Origin: Reyranella sp.
GTDB lineage: Bacteria; Pseudomonadota; Alphaproteobacteria; Reyranellales; Reyranellaceae
NCBI RefSeq assembly: GCF_030651995.1
Contig: NZ_JAUSBN010000075.1
Span: 45,243 to 109,242 of the forward strand
Direction: 5' to 3'
DNA: 64,000 bases
Position 1 is the first letter of the stretch; every line of letters starts with the position of its first letter. Below, piece after piece: positions 16,426-24,830 of this stretch. A program made the position numbers and the translations under genes. The notes below the pieces were generated by a model. It had not been told where the DNA came from. It ran no database searches and saw only the letters and a list, made by a program, of their open reading frames with translations.

Positions 16426-16896
16426 ATGGCAAAGCGAATCGTAGAGAACCCGCAGGCGATGAAGGCGCTGGTCGGTCAGGAGCTGGGGGTCAGCGACTGG
16501 CTGGTCATGACGCAGGAGCGCATCAATACGTTCGCCGAAGCCAGCGGCGACCATCAGTGGATCCATGTCGATGTCGAGCGCTGCAAGACCGACATGCCCG
16601 ATGGGAAGACCATCGCGCACGGTAATCTTACCTTCGCCGTGATCTCCACCTTCGCCCGCGATGTGCTGAAGATCGACAATGTGCGGAACGGCATAAACTA
16701 CGGCTCGAACAAGGTGCGCTACACCAGCCCCGTGCAGGTCGGTGCCCGCATCCGCGGCCGCCAGAAGCTGCTGGCCGCCGACGACATGCCCAACGGCGGC
16801 ATTCGCATGACCTACCAGTGGACCGTCGAGATCGAGGGCCAGGAGCGTCCGGCCTGTGTCGCCGAGACCATGAGCATCGCCTACGCGAAGACTTAG
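16426..16896 (+). CDS. MaoC-like (hot-dog fold) dehydratase
   Basis: A 156-residue single hot-dog protein. The hydratase motif is visible as FAEASGDHQWIHVDVER...MPDGKTIAHG, with Asp and His of the (R)-hydratase site. By family it hydrates enoyl-CoA or a related thioester. AAGGGAGG at good spacing precedes ATG 16426. It closes a small three-gene group with a binding protein and a racemase-like enzyme, suggesting use of an unusual carboxylic acid. The substrate cannot be assigned. Confidence 0.85.
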   Translation: MAKRIVENPQAMKALVGQELGVSDWLVMTQERINTFAEASGDHQWIHVDVERCKTDMPDGKTIAHGNLTFAVISTFARDVLKIDNVRNGINYGSNKVRYTSPVQVGARIRGRQKLLAADDMPNGGIRMTYQWTVEIEGQERPACVAETMSIAYAKT

Positions 16897-16955
16897 GCGC
16901 AGACCGCGGGCGCAGCCGATGGTCATATGGCAATCGTGCGATGCGCCGGAGCGCC

Positions 16956-17402
16956 CTAAAGCTCGTCCGTCGGCGGCGACAGGTTCGGATCAGCGCCATG
17001 CAGCTGCAGATGAGCGCGCGCCTGCGGCAGGGTCTGGAGGAAGCGGTCGATACACCGCTGGATGTCATCCAGCACGTGCGGCTCCGCAACAACGATACGC
17101 TGCGCGCGCTGGAGCGATTTCAGAAGCAAAGTTGCTGCCGCGATCGGCTTGATCAGTCCCTTGTCGACCTCCACGCCCAGCTCGGTGGGCGGGCGGAGAT
17201 TGGCAAATGAAGGCAGCTCGTAGGTCATCACCTCGAACTGTAAATCGCGATTGTCTGCCATCCTGTGAAAGACACGCAGCTTCTTATCAAGATCGATCAA
17301 GCGCCAGAAGATGGACTGGATCGTCAGAGGCTCCGGGACCTCATTGGCGCCCTCAGTTGCAATAGCGGAAAGGGCTTTCTCAGTGTCGTCGGGCGTGGGC
17401 AT
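16956..17402 (-). CDS. Conserved-looking hypothetical protein
   Basis: A 148-residue protein without recognised domain. It begins with an acidic stretch (MPTPDDTEKALS), has a central region with mixed helix character and ends with SPPTDEL. The ATG at 17402 has GAGGTGAACACG before it, better than the upstream ATG at 17498. A pattern like LTIQSIFWRLIDLDKKLRVF might form an amphipathic helix. It is convergent with the MaoC-like gene and divergent from lemA. Function unknown. Confidence 0.6.
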   Translation of the reverse strand: MPTPDDTEKALSAIATEGANEVPEPLTIQSIFWRLIDLDKKLRVFHRMADNRDLQFEVMTYELPSFANLRPPTELGVEVDKGLIKPIAAATLLLKSLQRAQRIVVAEPHVLDDIQRCIDRFLQTLPQARAHLQLHGADPNLSPPTDEL

Positions 17403-17636
17403 CGTGTTCACCTCGTGGCGAAAAAAGCACCGGCCCAGTGAACAGTCCACTGATGGAATCTGCGAACTTGGAAGGCGGTTTGGGGAAAACGTCCGCACCT
17501 GGGCGTTGCAGCATCCCGGCCAGCAAAGCTGAAGGCGGGTTTCGGGCGAAGGCGAAACGTCAGGCGGAGTGGAACTTCCGGGAAGGAATGACGTTTCCCA
17601 CGCGGCTCGACGAGCGTCGGCCTCGCGAGGAGAGTC

Positions 17637-18245
17637 ATGACGGGTACGAGATCGATCTCAAGTTCATTCCTTTCGCGTCTGGCCACCGCCGTTCTGTGCC
17701 TGGGCCTGGCGTCGTGTGGGTACAACACTATCCCGACGCTCGAGGAGCAGGCGAAAGCGAAGTGGGGCGACGTCCAGAACAACTACCAACGTCGCGCAGA
17801 CCTGATTCCGAATCTGGTCGCGACGGTTCAAGGCTATGCCAAGCAGGAGAAGGACGTGTTGACCGCCGTGGTCGAGGCCCGTGCAAAGGCCACCCAGACC
17901 AGGATCGACGTGTCCCAGCTCACCGATCCGGAAAAGGTGAAGCAATTTCAGGATGCGCAGAATCAGCTTTCTGGCGCCCTGGGCCGGCTGATCGCCATCA
18001 GCGAGAATTATCCGGACCTCAAATCGAACCAGAATTTCCTGGCGCTGCAGTCGCAGCTCGAGGGCACGGAGAATCGCATTACCGTCGCGCGTCGCGACTA
18101 CATCGAGGCGGTGCGGGCCTACAATACGGAGCTCAGGACCTTTCCTGGCATGCTGTGGGCAATGACCGCATTCCGGTCGAACAAGCCGATGGCTGAATTC
18201 ACCGCCAGCGATACCGCCCAGACGCCACCGACCGTCAAGTTCTGA
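17637..18245 (+). CDS. lemA: LemA family lipoprotein
   Basis: A 202-residue LemA family protein. A hydrophobic leader ends in the lipobox LASC (Cys27), then comes the family signature GYNTIPTLEEQAKAKWGDVQ, NNYQRRADLIPNLVATVQGY and later the FPGMLWAMTAF motif. The fold is a long helical bundle in the periplasm, anchored by lipid here. LemA genes are typically followed by TPM-domain genes, as here at 18255. Biochemical role not established. Confidence 0.92.
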   Translation: MTGTRSISSSFLSRLATAVLCLGLASCGYNTIPTLEEQAKAKWGDVQNNYQRRADLIPNLVATVQGYAKQEKDVLTAVVEARAKATQTRIDVSQLTDPEKVKQFQDAQNQLSGALGRLIAISENYPDLKSNQNFLALQSQLEGTENRITVARRDYIEAVRAYNTELRTFPGMLWAMTAFRSNKPMAEFTASDTAQTPPTVKF

Positions 18246-18254
18246 TCGTCGACC

Positions 18255-19008
18255 ATGCGTCCGGGTCGTTCGAGAACAGGCGCGTGGATCGCGGGCCTGG
18301 CGCTGTCCCTGTTGTTCGGGTTGGCCGCAGTCGCCGCCAATTTCCCGGCATTGACGGGCAGGGTTGTCGACGAAGCCCGCATCTTGCCGGCGTCCGCTGT
18401 CGCAGATCTGGAGTCCAGGCTCGCCGACCTCGAATCGAGGTCGGGTATCCAGCTCGTTGTCGCCACGGTGAGTTCGCTCGACGGCCAGGAAATCGAGCCG
18501 TACGCCAACGCACTATTCCGGACCTGGAAGCTCGGCGACAAGACGAGCAACAAGGGTGTGTTGCTTCTGGTGGCGCCCAACCAGAAGCGCGTCCGGATCG
18601 AGGTTGGGTACGGCCTCGAGGGAACGCTGACCGATGCGCTATCGAAGGTGATCATCGCCAATGCGATCGCCCCGCGTTTCAAGACGGGCGATTTCGCCGG
18701 AGGCATAACGCGCGGCGTCGACGACATCATCATCGTCCTGACGACCGATTCCTCGGAATGGCAGCAGCGTCCCTCGCTGCGTGTCGACAGCGAACCTGCC
18801 TCGGCTCCTGTGAACTGGCTCGTCATCGTCGTCATCATCGCGGTGATCGGGTTGATGATCGTGTCGCCGGCCTTCCGGTGGCTGGTGATCGGCATGCTGA
18901 TGAGCGGGCGGGGCGGCGGGGGGCGGAGGGGGATCTTCCAGGGGCGGCGGCGGATTCTCAGGCCGCGGTGGCTCTTCCGGCGGCGGCGGAGCGTCAGGGA
19001 GCTGGTGA
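18255..19008 (+). CDS. TPM-domain (YgcG/Psb32-like) membrane protein with apparent frameshift in its Gly-rich tail
   Basis: A TPM-domain protein: signal-like leader (~10-28), TPM domain (~30-175; LTGRVVDEARILP, NKGVLLLVAPNQKRVRIEVGYGLEGTLTD), then a membrane segment (~193-215). Family members end in a Gly-rich tail closing with GASGSW. Here frame 0 runs into Arg-rich sequence, but the +1 frame from the G run at 18914-18924 reads a typical Gly/Ser tail to GASGSW and TGA at 19006-19008. I conclude that the gene has an indel or a frameshift site in that G-rich run. Frame 0 otherwise fuses into the next gene. Confidence 0.75.
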
Positions 19009-19622
19009 TGGAATTGAGCGAACAGGACCGCGCGCGCATCTCCTCTGCCATCCACGCCAGCGAGGCTCGTACGACGGGTGAGATCGTCTGCGTACTGGCC
19101 AGGACCTCGTCGTCGGATGCAGTCGGCGTGCCTGTGATGCTGGCAGCGGTCATTGCGCTGGCGCTCCCGTGGATGTTGATGAGCTTTACGGCCGCGCCGC
19201 TGCAACTGATGTTATCGCTGCAGGTTCTGGCCTTCTTCGGCTTGCTTGCGGTCTTTTGCCTGCCACGTGTGCGCGTGGCGCTTCTGCCTCGAGCGGCGCG
19301 CCGCGCCCTCGCCCACCGCGCGGCCATGGAACAGTTCGTGAGTCGCGGCATCGCTCGAACGCGCGAGAGGACCGGCATCCTGATCTTCGTTTCGTTGGCC
19401 GAGCGCTACGCTCGCATCATCGCTGACGAGGGCATTGCCAGCCGCGTTCCTCGGGAGGAATGGCAGGGCGCTCTCGATATCTTGAGAGGCCACATGCGGG
19501 AGGGCCACATTGCCGATGGCTTCGTCACGGCGATCGATCGGTGCGGTGCCGTCCTGGCGGCTCATTTCCCATTGGTCGAAGGGGAACGGAGCGAGTTGCC
19601 AAATCGGATCTATCTGATCTGA
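19008..19622 (+). CDS. Second TPM-domain membrane protein
   Basis: A 204-residue protein beginning MELSEQDRARISSAIHASEARTTGE, the usual start of the second TPM-type protein in LemA clusters. It has a TPM-like N-terminal segment (GEIVCVLARTSS), two membrane segments (~45-85) and a soluble C-terminal part (FVSRGIARTRERTGILIFVSLAERYARIIAD). Its ATG overlaps the TGA of the restored upstream frame (TGATG), with AGGGAG before it. It is in frame with 18255 only because of the frameshift there. Membrane location, role unknown. Confidence 0.75.
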   Translation: MELSEQDRARISSAIHASEARTTGEIVCVLARTSSSDAVGVPVMLAAVIALALPWMLMSFTAAPLQLMLSLQVLAFFGLLAVFCLPRVRVALLPRAARRALAHRAAMEQFVSRGIARTRERTGILIFVSLAERYARIIADEGIASRVPREEWQGALDILRGHMREGHIADGFVTAIDRCGAVLAAHFPLVEGERSELPNRIYLI

Positions 19623-19760
19623 AAGGCCACGCTTGGCCGGACGGGCCCGATCTGGACGCGATTTGTGCGAACCATCGTGATTCTCTCCCGCGAGGATTGG
19701 CCCGGAAATTGGGCCTTCTCTCCAGGGCTCAGGCCCCGGAGAGAAGGTTCGCAAAATGAA

Positions 19761-19850
19761 TGGCGGACAGGGCGGGATTCGAACCCGCGGTGGCTGTTAC
19801 ACCACGCACGCTTTCCAAGCGTGTGCCTTAAACCGCTCGGCCACCTGTCC
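19761..19850 (-). tRNA. tRNA-Ser (anticodon GGA)
   Basis: On the minus strand the sequence folds as a class II tRNA. The acceptor GGACAGG pairs with CCTGTCC; the D arm contains GCCGAGCGGTTTAAGGC; the anticodon stem GCACGCTTGGAAAGCGTGC presents GGA; a long variable arm follows; the T arm has GGGTTCGAATCCC. Discriminator G and an encoded CCA follow. The serine tRNA reads UCC and UCU. Confidence 0.96.
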
Positions 19851-19965
19851 GGGAAGCGCGGTCGGCCGCTCTTATAGCGCGGTGGATGGTTTGGGCAACG
19901 TCCTTCCCTGCCTGCACCGGCTTGGCTAGGGTCGGGCCGGTACTTGACCGGTACTTGGGGGCGTA

Positions 19966-20319
19966 ATGGTCGTGTTTCGGGCCCTGGGCTGGCTGTTTCT
20001 GGCCCTTGCCGTCGCAGTGGTCGTGCACGACCTGCTCACCTGGTGGTCCCAGGGCCGCTATCCTTTTTCGACCTTCGGAAGCCTGTGGGCGCATCTCGAC
20101 CCGGCCTCCCTCGGCAACACCCAGACATCGGTGCGCCGCCATCTGTCCGGCGTCCTGTGGACGTGGATGATGCGGCCGCTGCTCACCGTGCCGGCGGTTC
20201 CGGCCTTCCTGGTGCTGGGCCTCGTCCAACTCTGGATCGGGCGCCGCGATCTCGGGCGCCCGGATGCCGGCGTTCTGATGGGCTCGCGTCCGCGCCGGCG
20301 CCGCGGCGGGCTCCTGTAA
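19966..20319 (+). CDS. Small membrane protein of unknown function
   Basis: A 117-residue protein with two predicted membrane segments (~5-27 and ~72-92) and an Arg-rich C-terminus (GSRPRRRRGGLL). The middle part (WWSQGRYPFSTFGSLWAHLDPASL) suits the periplasmic side, giving both ends in the cytosol. ATG 19966 follows GGGGGCGTA. No family recognised. It lies between tRNA-Ser and a palindromic repeat. Confidence 0.65.
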   Translation: MVVFRALGWLFLALAVAVVVHDLLTWWSQGRYPFSTFGSLWAHLDPASLGNTQTSVRRHLSGVLWTWMMRPLLTVPAVPAFLVLGLVQLWIGRRDLGRPDAGVLMGSRPRRRRGGLL

Positions 20320-20375
20320 TCATCGGATAGCGATCGCCAGGGTCATTCCGAGTACGATCGAATCACCGACACCAT

Positions 20376-20483
20376 CCTCATCCTGAGGAGCCGTGCGAAG
20401 CACGGCGTCTCGAAGGATGGGAACCCGCACCTCGCCTGTTGCCCATCCTTCGAGACGGCCCTTCGGGCCTCCTCAGGATGAGG
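20376..20483. repeat. Palindromic intergenic repeat, copy 1
   Basis: About 108 bp bounded by CCTCATCCTGAGGAG and its reverse complement CTCCTCAGGATGAGG, with inner arms CGTCTCGAAGGATGGG and CCCATCCTTCGAGACG. Related copies lie at 34306, 37065, 46585 and 63889. It sits 35 bp downstream of the convergent lepA stop. Confidence 0.85.
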
Positions 20484-20517
20484 TGGGGAGGGGGGGTGAA
20501 CTCGAAGCGAGAAGACC

Positions 20518-22320
20518 CTACCGGTTGTCCATCTTGAGGGCGGCGATGAAGGCCGATTGCGGGATCTCGACCTCGCCGATCTGCCGCATGCGCTTCTTGC
20601 CCTTCTTCTGCTTCTCCAGGAGCTTCTTCTTGCGGCTGATGTCGCCGCCGTAGCACTTGGCCAGCACGTCCTTGCGCATCGGGCTGATGGTCTCGCGCGC
20701 GACCACGCGGCCGCCGATCGCGGCCTGGATGGCGATCTTGAAGAGCTGGCGCGGGATCAGGTCCTTCAGCCGCTCGCACAGCGCGCGGCCGCGGCTCTCG
20801 GCGGCGTTCTTGTGAACGATCATGCTGAGGGCATCGACCGGCTCGGCGTTCACCAGGATGGCGAGCTTCACCAGGTCGCTCTCCTCGTAGCCGTCCATCT
20901 CGTAGTCGAAGCTGGCATAGCCGCGCGTCATCGACTTCAGCCGGTCGTAGAAGTCGAACACGACCTCGTTCAGCGGCAGGCGGTAGACCGCCATGGCGCG
21001 CGTGCCGGCATAGGTGAGCTCGAGCTGCTGGCCGCGGCGATCCTGGCAGAGCGTCAGCACGGACCCGAGATGCTCGTCGGGCGTGATGATCGTGGCCTTG
21101 ATCCACGGCTCCTGCATCGACTCGATCTTCATCGGGTCGGGATAGTCCGCGGGATTGTGCAGCTCCATCGACGTGCCGTCGACCATCGCGACCTTGTAGA
21201 CGACCGAGGGCGCCGTCGTGACGAGGTCGAGATTGAACTCGCGCTCCAGCCGCTCCTGCACGATCTCGAGATGCAGCAGGCCGAGGAAGCCGCAGCGGAA
21301 ACCGAAGCCAAGCGCCGCACTGGTCTCGGCCTCGAAGTGGAACGAGGAGTCGTTGAGGCGGAGCTTGGAGAGCGATTCGCGCAGGGTCTCGAACTCGGCG
21401 GCGTCGGCGGGGAAGAGGCCGCAGAACACCACCGGCACGCTGGGCTTGAAGCCCGCCAGCATCTCGGTCGCGGGCTTGCGGTCGTCGGTGATCGTGTCGC
21501 CGACCTTGCAGTCGGCGATGGTCTTGATGCCGGCGATGATGAAGCCGATCTCGCCGGGGCCGAGCTCGGCCACGTCGGTGGCCTTGGGCGCGAACACGCC
21601 GACCTTGTCGAGGTCGTAGGCCGCCGCCGCCGCCATCATGCGGATCTTCAGGCCCCTGCGCAGGACGCCGTCCTGCACGCGCACCAGGGTGACGACGCCG
21701 AGGTACGGGTCGTACCAGCTGTCGACCAGCAGGGCCTTCAGCGGCGCGTCTCGATCGCCCTTGGGCGCCGGCAGGCGCTTGACCATGGCTTCGAGCAGGT
21801 CGTCGATGCCGAGACCGCTCTTGGCCGAGACCAGCACGGCTTCGGAGGTATCGATGCCGACCACGTCCTCGATCTCGCGGCAGACCCGCTCGGGATCGGC
21901 GGAGGGAAGATCGATCTTGTTCAGGACCGGGATGATCTCGTGATTGACCTCGATCGCGTGATACGCGTTCGCCAGCGTCTGCGCCTCGACGCCCTGGCTG
22001 GCGTCGACCACCAGCAGCGAGCCCTCGCAGGCGGCCAGCGACCGGCTGACCTCGTAGGCGAAGTCGACGTGGCCGGGCGTGTCCATCAGGTTCAGGACGT
22101 AGGTCTTGCCGTCCCGGGCCTTGTAGTTGAGGCGCACGGTCTGCGCCTTGATGGTGATGCCGCGCTCGCGCTCGATGTCCATCGAATCGAGCATCTGGTC
22201 GTGGAACTCGCGCTCGCTCACCGCGCCGCAGGCCATCATCAGCCGATCGGCCAGCGTGCTCTTGCCGTGGTCGATATGGGCGATGATCGAGAAGTTTCGG
22301 ATCAACGACAGGTCGGTCAT
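20518..22320 (-). CDS. lepA: Elongation factor 4 (LepA)
   Basis: A 600-residue translational GTPase that acts on stalled or mistranslocated ribosomes. G motifs are complete: AHIDHGKST (G1), DTPGH (G3), NKIDLPSA (G4), SAKSGLG (G5). The LepA-type C-terminal domain follows, with DFYDRLKSMTRGYASFDYE and the end GKKRMRQIGEVEIPQSAFIAAL. The ATG at 22320 (MTDLSLIRNFSIIAH) has GGAAGTGAA before it; an in-frame start at 22341 is less likely. Full family length. Confidence 0.97.
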   Translation of the reverse strand: MTDLSLIRNFSIIAHIDHGKSTLADRLMMACGAVSEREFHDQMLDSMDIERERGITIKAQTVRLNYKARDGKTYVLNLMDTPGHVDFAYEVSRSLAACEGSLLVVDASQGVEAQTLANAYHAIEVNHEIIPVLNKIDLPSADPERVCREIEDVVGIDTSEAVLVSAKSGLGIDDLLEAMVKRLPAPKGDRDAPLKALLVDSWYDPYLGVVTLVRVQDGVLRRGLKIRMMAAAAAYDLDKVGVFAPKATDVAELGPGEIGFIIAGIKTIADCKVGDTITDDRKPATEMLAGFKPSVPVVFCGLFPADAAEFETLRESLSKLRLNDSSFHFEAETSAALGFGFRCGFLGLLHLEIVQERLEREFNLDLVTTAPSVVYKVAMVDGTSMELHNPADYPDPMKIESMQEPWIKATIITPDEHLGSVLTLCQDRRGQQLELTYAGTRAMAVYRLPLNEVVFDFYDRLKSMTRGYASFDYEMDGYEESDLVKLAILVNAEPVDALSMIVHKNAAESRGRALCERLKDLIPRQLFKIAIQAAIGGRVVARETISPMRKDVLAKCYGGDISRKKKLLEKQKKGKKRMRQIGEVEIPQSAFIAALKMDNR

Positions 22321-22348
22321 TTCACTTCCAGCCCAACTCAACTTTGAT

Positions 22349-22419
22349 TGTCATCCCGAGCGCAGCGAGGGACCCTTGGCGGCGCCGCTTAAAGGTCCCT
22401 CGCTGCGCTCGGGATGACA
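22349..22419. repeat. Perfect 26-bp inverted repeat between pheT and lepA
   Basis: The arm at 22349-22374 (TGTCATCCCGAG...GAGGGACC) is exactly complementary to 22394-22419, with a 19-nt loop. It is a second palindromic family, different in sequence from the CCTCATCCTGAGGAG family. In RNA it would form a very stable hairpin after pheT, just upstream of lepA. A terminator or mobile palindromic element is possible; there is no T-tract. Confidence 0.8.
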
Positions 22420-22430
22420 CCATTCTTGTC

Positions 22431-24830
22431 CTATCCACGCAGCACGGCACCCGTCGCCTTGGCGACGGCCGCCACGATCTTATCGGAAACCGCCTCGATC
22501 TCCGCATCGGTCAGGGTACGCTCGACCGGTTGCAGGGTGACGGCGATGGCCAGCGACTTCTTGCCCTCCGGCACGCCCTTGCCGGCGTAGAGGTCGAAGA
22601 CGCGGGCGGCGGTGATCATCACCTTGTCGGCGTTGCGCGCGGCGCGCACCAGCTTTTCCGCCTCGACGCCCGCATCGACCAGGAAGGCGAAGTCGCGCTC
22701 CAGCGGCTGGAAGGCCGACAGGACGAGCTTCGACCGCGCCTTGGTGGCTTTCGCCTTGGGCAGCGGCGGCGCGTCGAGGAACACCTCGAAGGCGGCGACC
22801 GGGCCCTTGAGGTCGGCGGCCGCGACGATCTCGGGATGCAGCTCGCCGAAATAGGCCATCACGCGGTCGCCGAGCTTGAGCGCGCCCGAGCGGCCGGGAT
22901 GATACCAGTTCGGCGCGCCCGCCTGGGACGACAGCGTGTCCGGCGCGCCGACCGCGGCCAGCACCGCCAGCGCATCGGCCTTGGCGTCGAAGGCGTCGAC
23001 GGTGCGCGCGGGTCCCGCCCAGTTGCGCGGCACCGCCATGTTGTGGCGGATGCCGGCGGCCACGGTGCGCTGGCCCTGCGGCGTCGCATCCTTGTACTGC
23101 GGGCCGACCTCGAACAGCGCCGGATCGGACAGGCCGCGCGCCTCGTTGCGCGACGCCGCATCGATCAGGTTGGGCAGGATCGAGGGCCGCATCGTGTCGA
23201 GGGTCGCGTCGATCGAGTTGAGCAGCCGCACGTCCGCACCGCCGCCGCCGAAACGCTCGGCCTTCTTCAGCGGCAGGAAGGACCAGGTCACGGCCTCGTT
23301 CATGCCGCGCGCGGCCAGCGCCCGGCGCGCCTGCGGCGTGCGGCGCTGCAGCGGGTCGCGCACCGGCCGCGACATGGTCGACGCCGGCGGCAGCGAGGTG
23401 GTCGGGATCCTGTCGAAGCCGAACACCCGCGTCACTTCCTCGACGAGGTCGGCCTCGCCCACGATGTCGGGACGCCACGACGGCACGGAAGCAGTCCACG
23501 GGCCGCTGCCCTCGACGCCGAAGCCCAGCTTGCTGAGGATGGACACCGTGTCGGCAGAAGCGACCTCGATGCCGGTCAGCGTCTGCACGCGATCGGTGCG
23601 CAGCGTGTAGTTGCGCTGCCACGTCGGCATGACGCCGCTCGACACCAGCTCGCTGCACTCGCCGCCGCACAGGTCGAGGATCAGTCGCGTCGCGACCTCG
23701 GCTCCCCACCAGCAGGATTCCGGATCGATGCCGCGCTCGTTGCGGTAGCGCGCGTCCGACAGGATGCCGAGCTTGCGGCCCGAGGCGGCGATGCCGATCG
23801 GCTGGAAGTAGGCGGCTTCGAGGAACACTTCCGTCGTGCCTTCCTGCACGCCGGTCTCCTCGCCGCCCATGATGCCGCCGATCCCGTGCACGCCCTTGGC
23901 ATCGGCGATCACCGAGACCGCCGGGTCGAGCGTGTAGGTCTTGCCGTCGAGCGCCAGGATCTGCTCGTCGTCGCGCGCCTGGCGCATGACGAGGTCGCCG
24001 GAGAGCTTGGCTGCGTCGAACACGTGCAGCGGCCGGTTGAGGTCGAAGGTCACGAGATTGGTGATGTCGACCAGGGCCGAGATCGGGCGCAGGCCGATCG
24101 CCTTCAGCCGGCGCTGCAGCCAGTCGGGCGAGGGGCCGTTCTTCACGCCGCGGAAATGACGGCCGACCACGATCGGGCAGGGACTGTCCGGCGCGGGCAC
24201 ATAGTCGTGCGTCCACTTGATCGGGCTGGCATAGCTGCCGGCGATCTTGTCGGCCTTGACCGGCTTCAGGGTGCCGAGGCCGGCCGCCGCGAGATCGCGG
24301 GCGATGCCGTGCACGCCCAGGCAATCGCCACGGTTGGGCGTCACCTTGATCTCGATCACCGCATCGCCGAGGCCGAGCGCCTCGGCGGCGGACTGGCCGG
24401 TCACCGCTTCGGCCGGCAGGTCGATGATGCCGCTATGATCGTCGCCGAGCTGCAGCTCGCGCGAGGAGCAGAGCATGCCGTTGCTCTCCTCGCCGCGGAT
24501 CTTGCTCGCCTTCAGCGTGATGCCGGTGCCGGGGACGTAGCTGCCGGTCGGGGCGAAGATGCCCTTCATGCCGGTGCGCGCGTTGGGCGCGCCGCACACG
24601 ACCTGGACGGTCGTGCCGCTGCCGGTGTCGACCTTGCAGACCCGCAGCCGGTCGGCGTTGGGATGCTGCACCGCCTCGACCACGTATCCCACGACGAAGC
24701 CCTTCAGGGACTCGGCGGGATCGGTCAGGCTCTCGACCTCGAGGCCGAGCATGGTGAGCGTGTCGCGCACCTGGACCAGCGTGGCGTCGGTCTCGAGATG
24801 CTCCTTGAGCCAGGACAGGGTGAATTTCAT
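22431..24830 (-). CDS. pheT: Phenylalanine-tRNA ligase beta subunit
   Basis: A 799-residue beta chain of the (alpha-beta)2 synthetase. The start MKFTLSWLKEHLET at 24830 matches the family. An EMAP-like tRNA-binding domain follows (~38-150; VVEAVQHPNADRLRVCKVDTG), then B3/B4, B5 (LRTDRVQTLTGIEVASADTVSILSKLGFGVE) and the C-terminal ferredoxin-fold anticodon-binding domain (FQPLERDFAFLVDAGVEAEKL; LQPVERTLTDAEIEAV). The start overlaps the pheS stop by 4 nt (ATGA), so the two chains are translationally coupled. Upstream extension of this frame runs antiparallel only to pheS and is not real. Confidence 0.97.
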   Translation of the reverse strand: MKFTLSWLKEHLETDATLVQVRDTLTMLGLEVESLTDPAESLKGFVVGYVVEAVQHPNADRLRVCKVDTGSGTTVQVVCGAPNARTGMKGIFAPTGSYVPGTGITLKASKIRGEESNGMLCSSRELQLGDDHSGIIDLPAEAVTGQSAAEALGLGDAVIEIKVTPNRGDCLGVHGIARDLAAAGLGTLKPVKADKIAGSYASPIKWTHDYVPAPDSPCPIVVGRHFRGVKNGPSPDWLQRRLKAIGLRPISALVDITNLVTFDLNRPLHVFDAAKLSGDLVMRQARDDEQILALDGKTYTLDPAVSVIADAKGVHGIGGIMGGEETGVQEGTTEVFLEAAYFQPIGIAASGRKLGILSDARYRNERGIDPESCWWGAEVATRLILDLCGGECSELVSSGVMPTWQRNYTLRTDRVQTLTGIEVASADTVSILSKLGFGVEGSGPWTASVPSWRPDIVGEADLVEEVTRVFGFDRIPTTSLPPASTMSRPVRDPLQRRTPQARRALAARGMNEAVTWSFLPLKKAERFGGGGADVRLLNSIDATLDTMRPSILPNLIDAASRNEARGLSDPALFEVGPQYKDATPQGQRTVAAGIRHNMAVPRNWAGPARTVDAFDAKADALAVLAAVGAPDTLSSQAGAPNWYHPGRSGALKLGDRVMAYFGELHPEIVAAADLKGPVAAFEVFLDAPPLPKAKATKARSKLVLSAFQPLERDFAFLVDAGVEAEKLVRAARNADKVMITAARVFDLYAGKGVPEGKKSLAIAVTLQPVERTLTDAEIEAVSDKIVAAVAKATGAVLRG

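Noticed and set aside
18255..19622. Single 455-residue two-TPM-domain protein
   Set aside because: The alternative frame encodes the canonical GASGSW ending followed by stop and an overlapping ATG, so two genes with a frameshift explain the sequence better.
20557..22347. 596-residue plus-strand frame opposite lepA
   Set aside because: Composition is that of antisense high-GC DNA, and lepA on the minus strand has all GTPase motifs.
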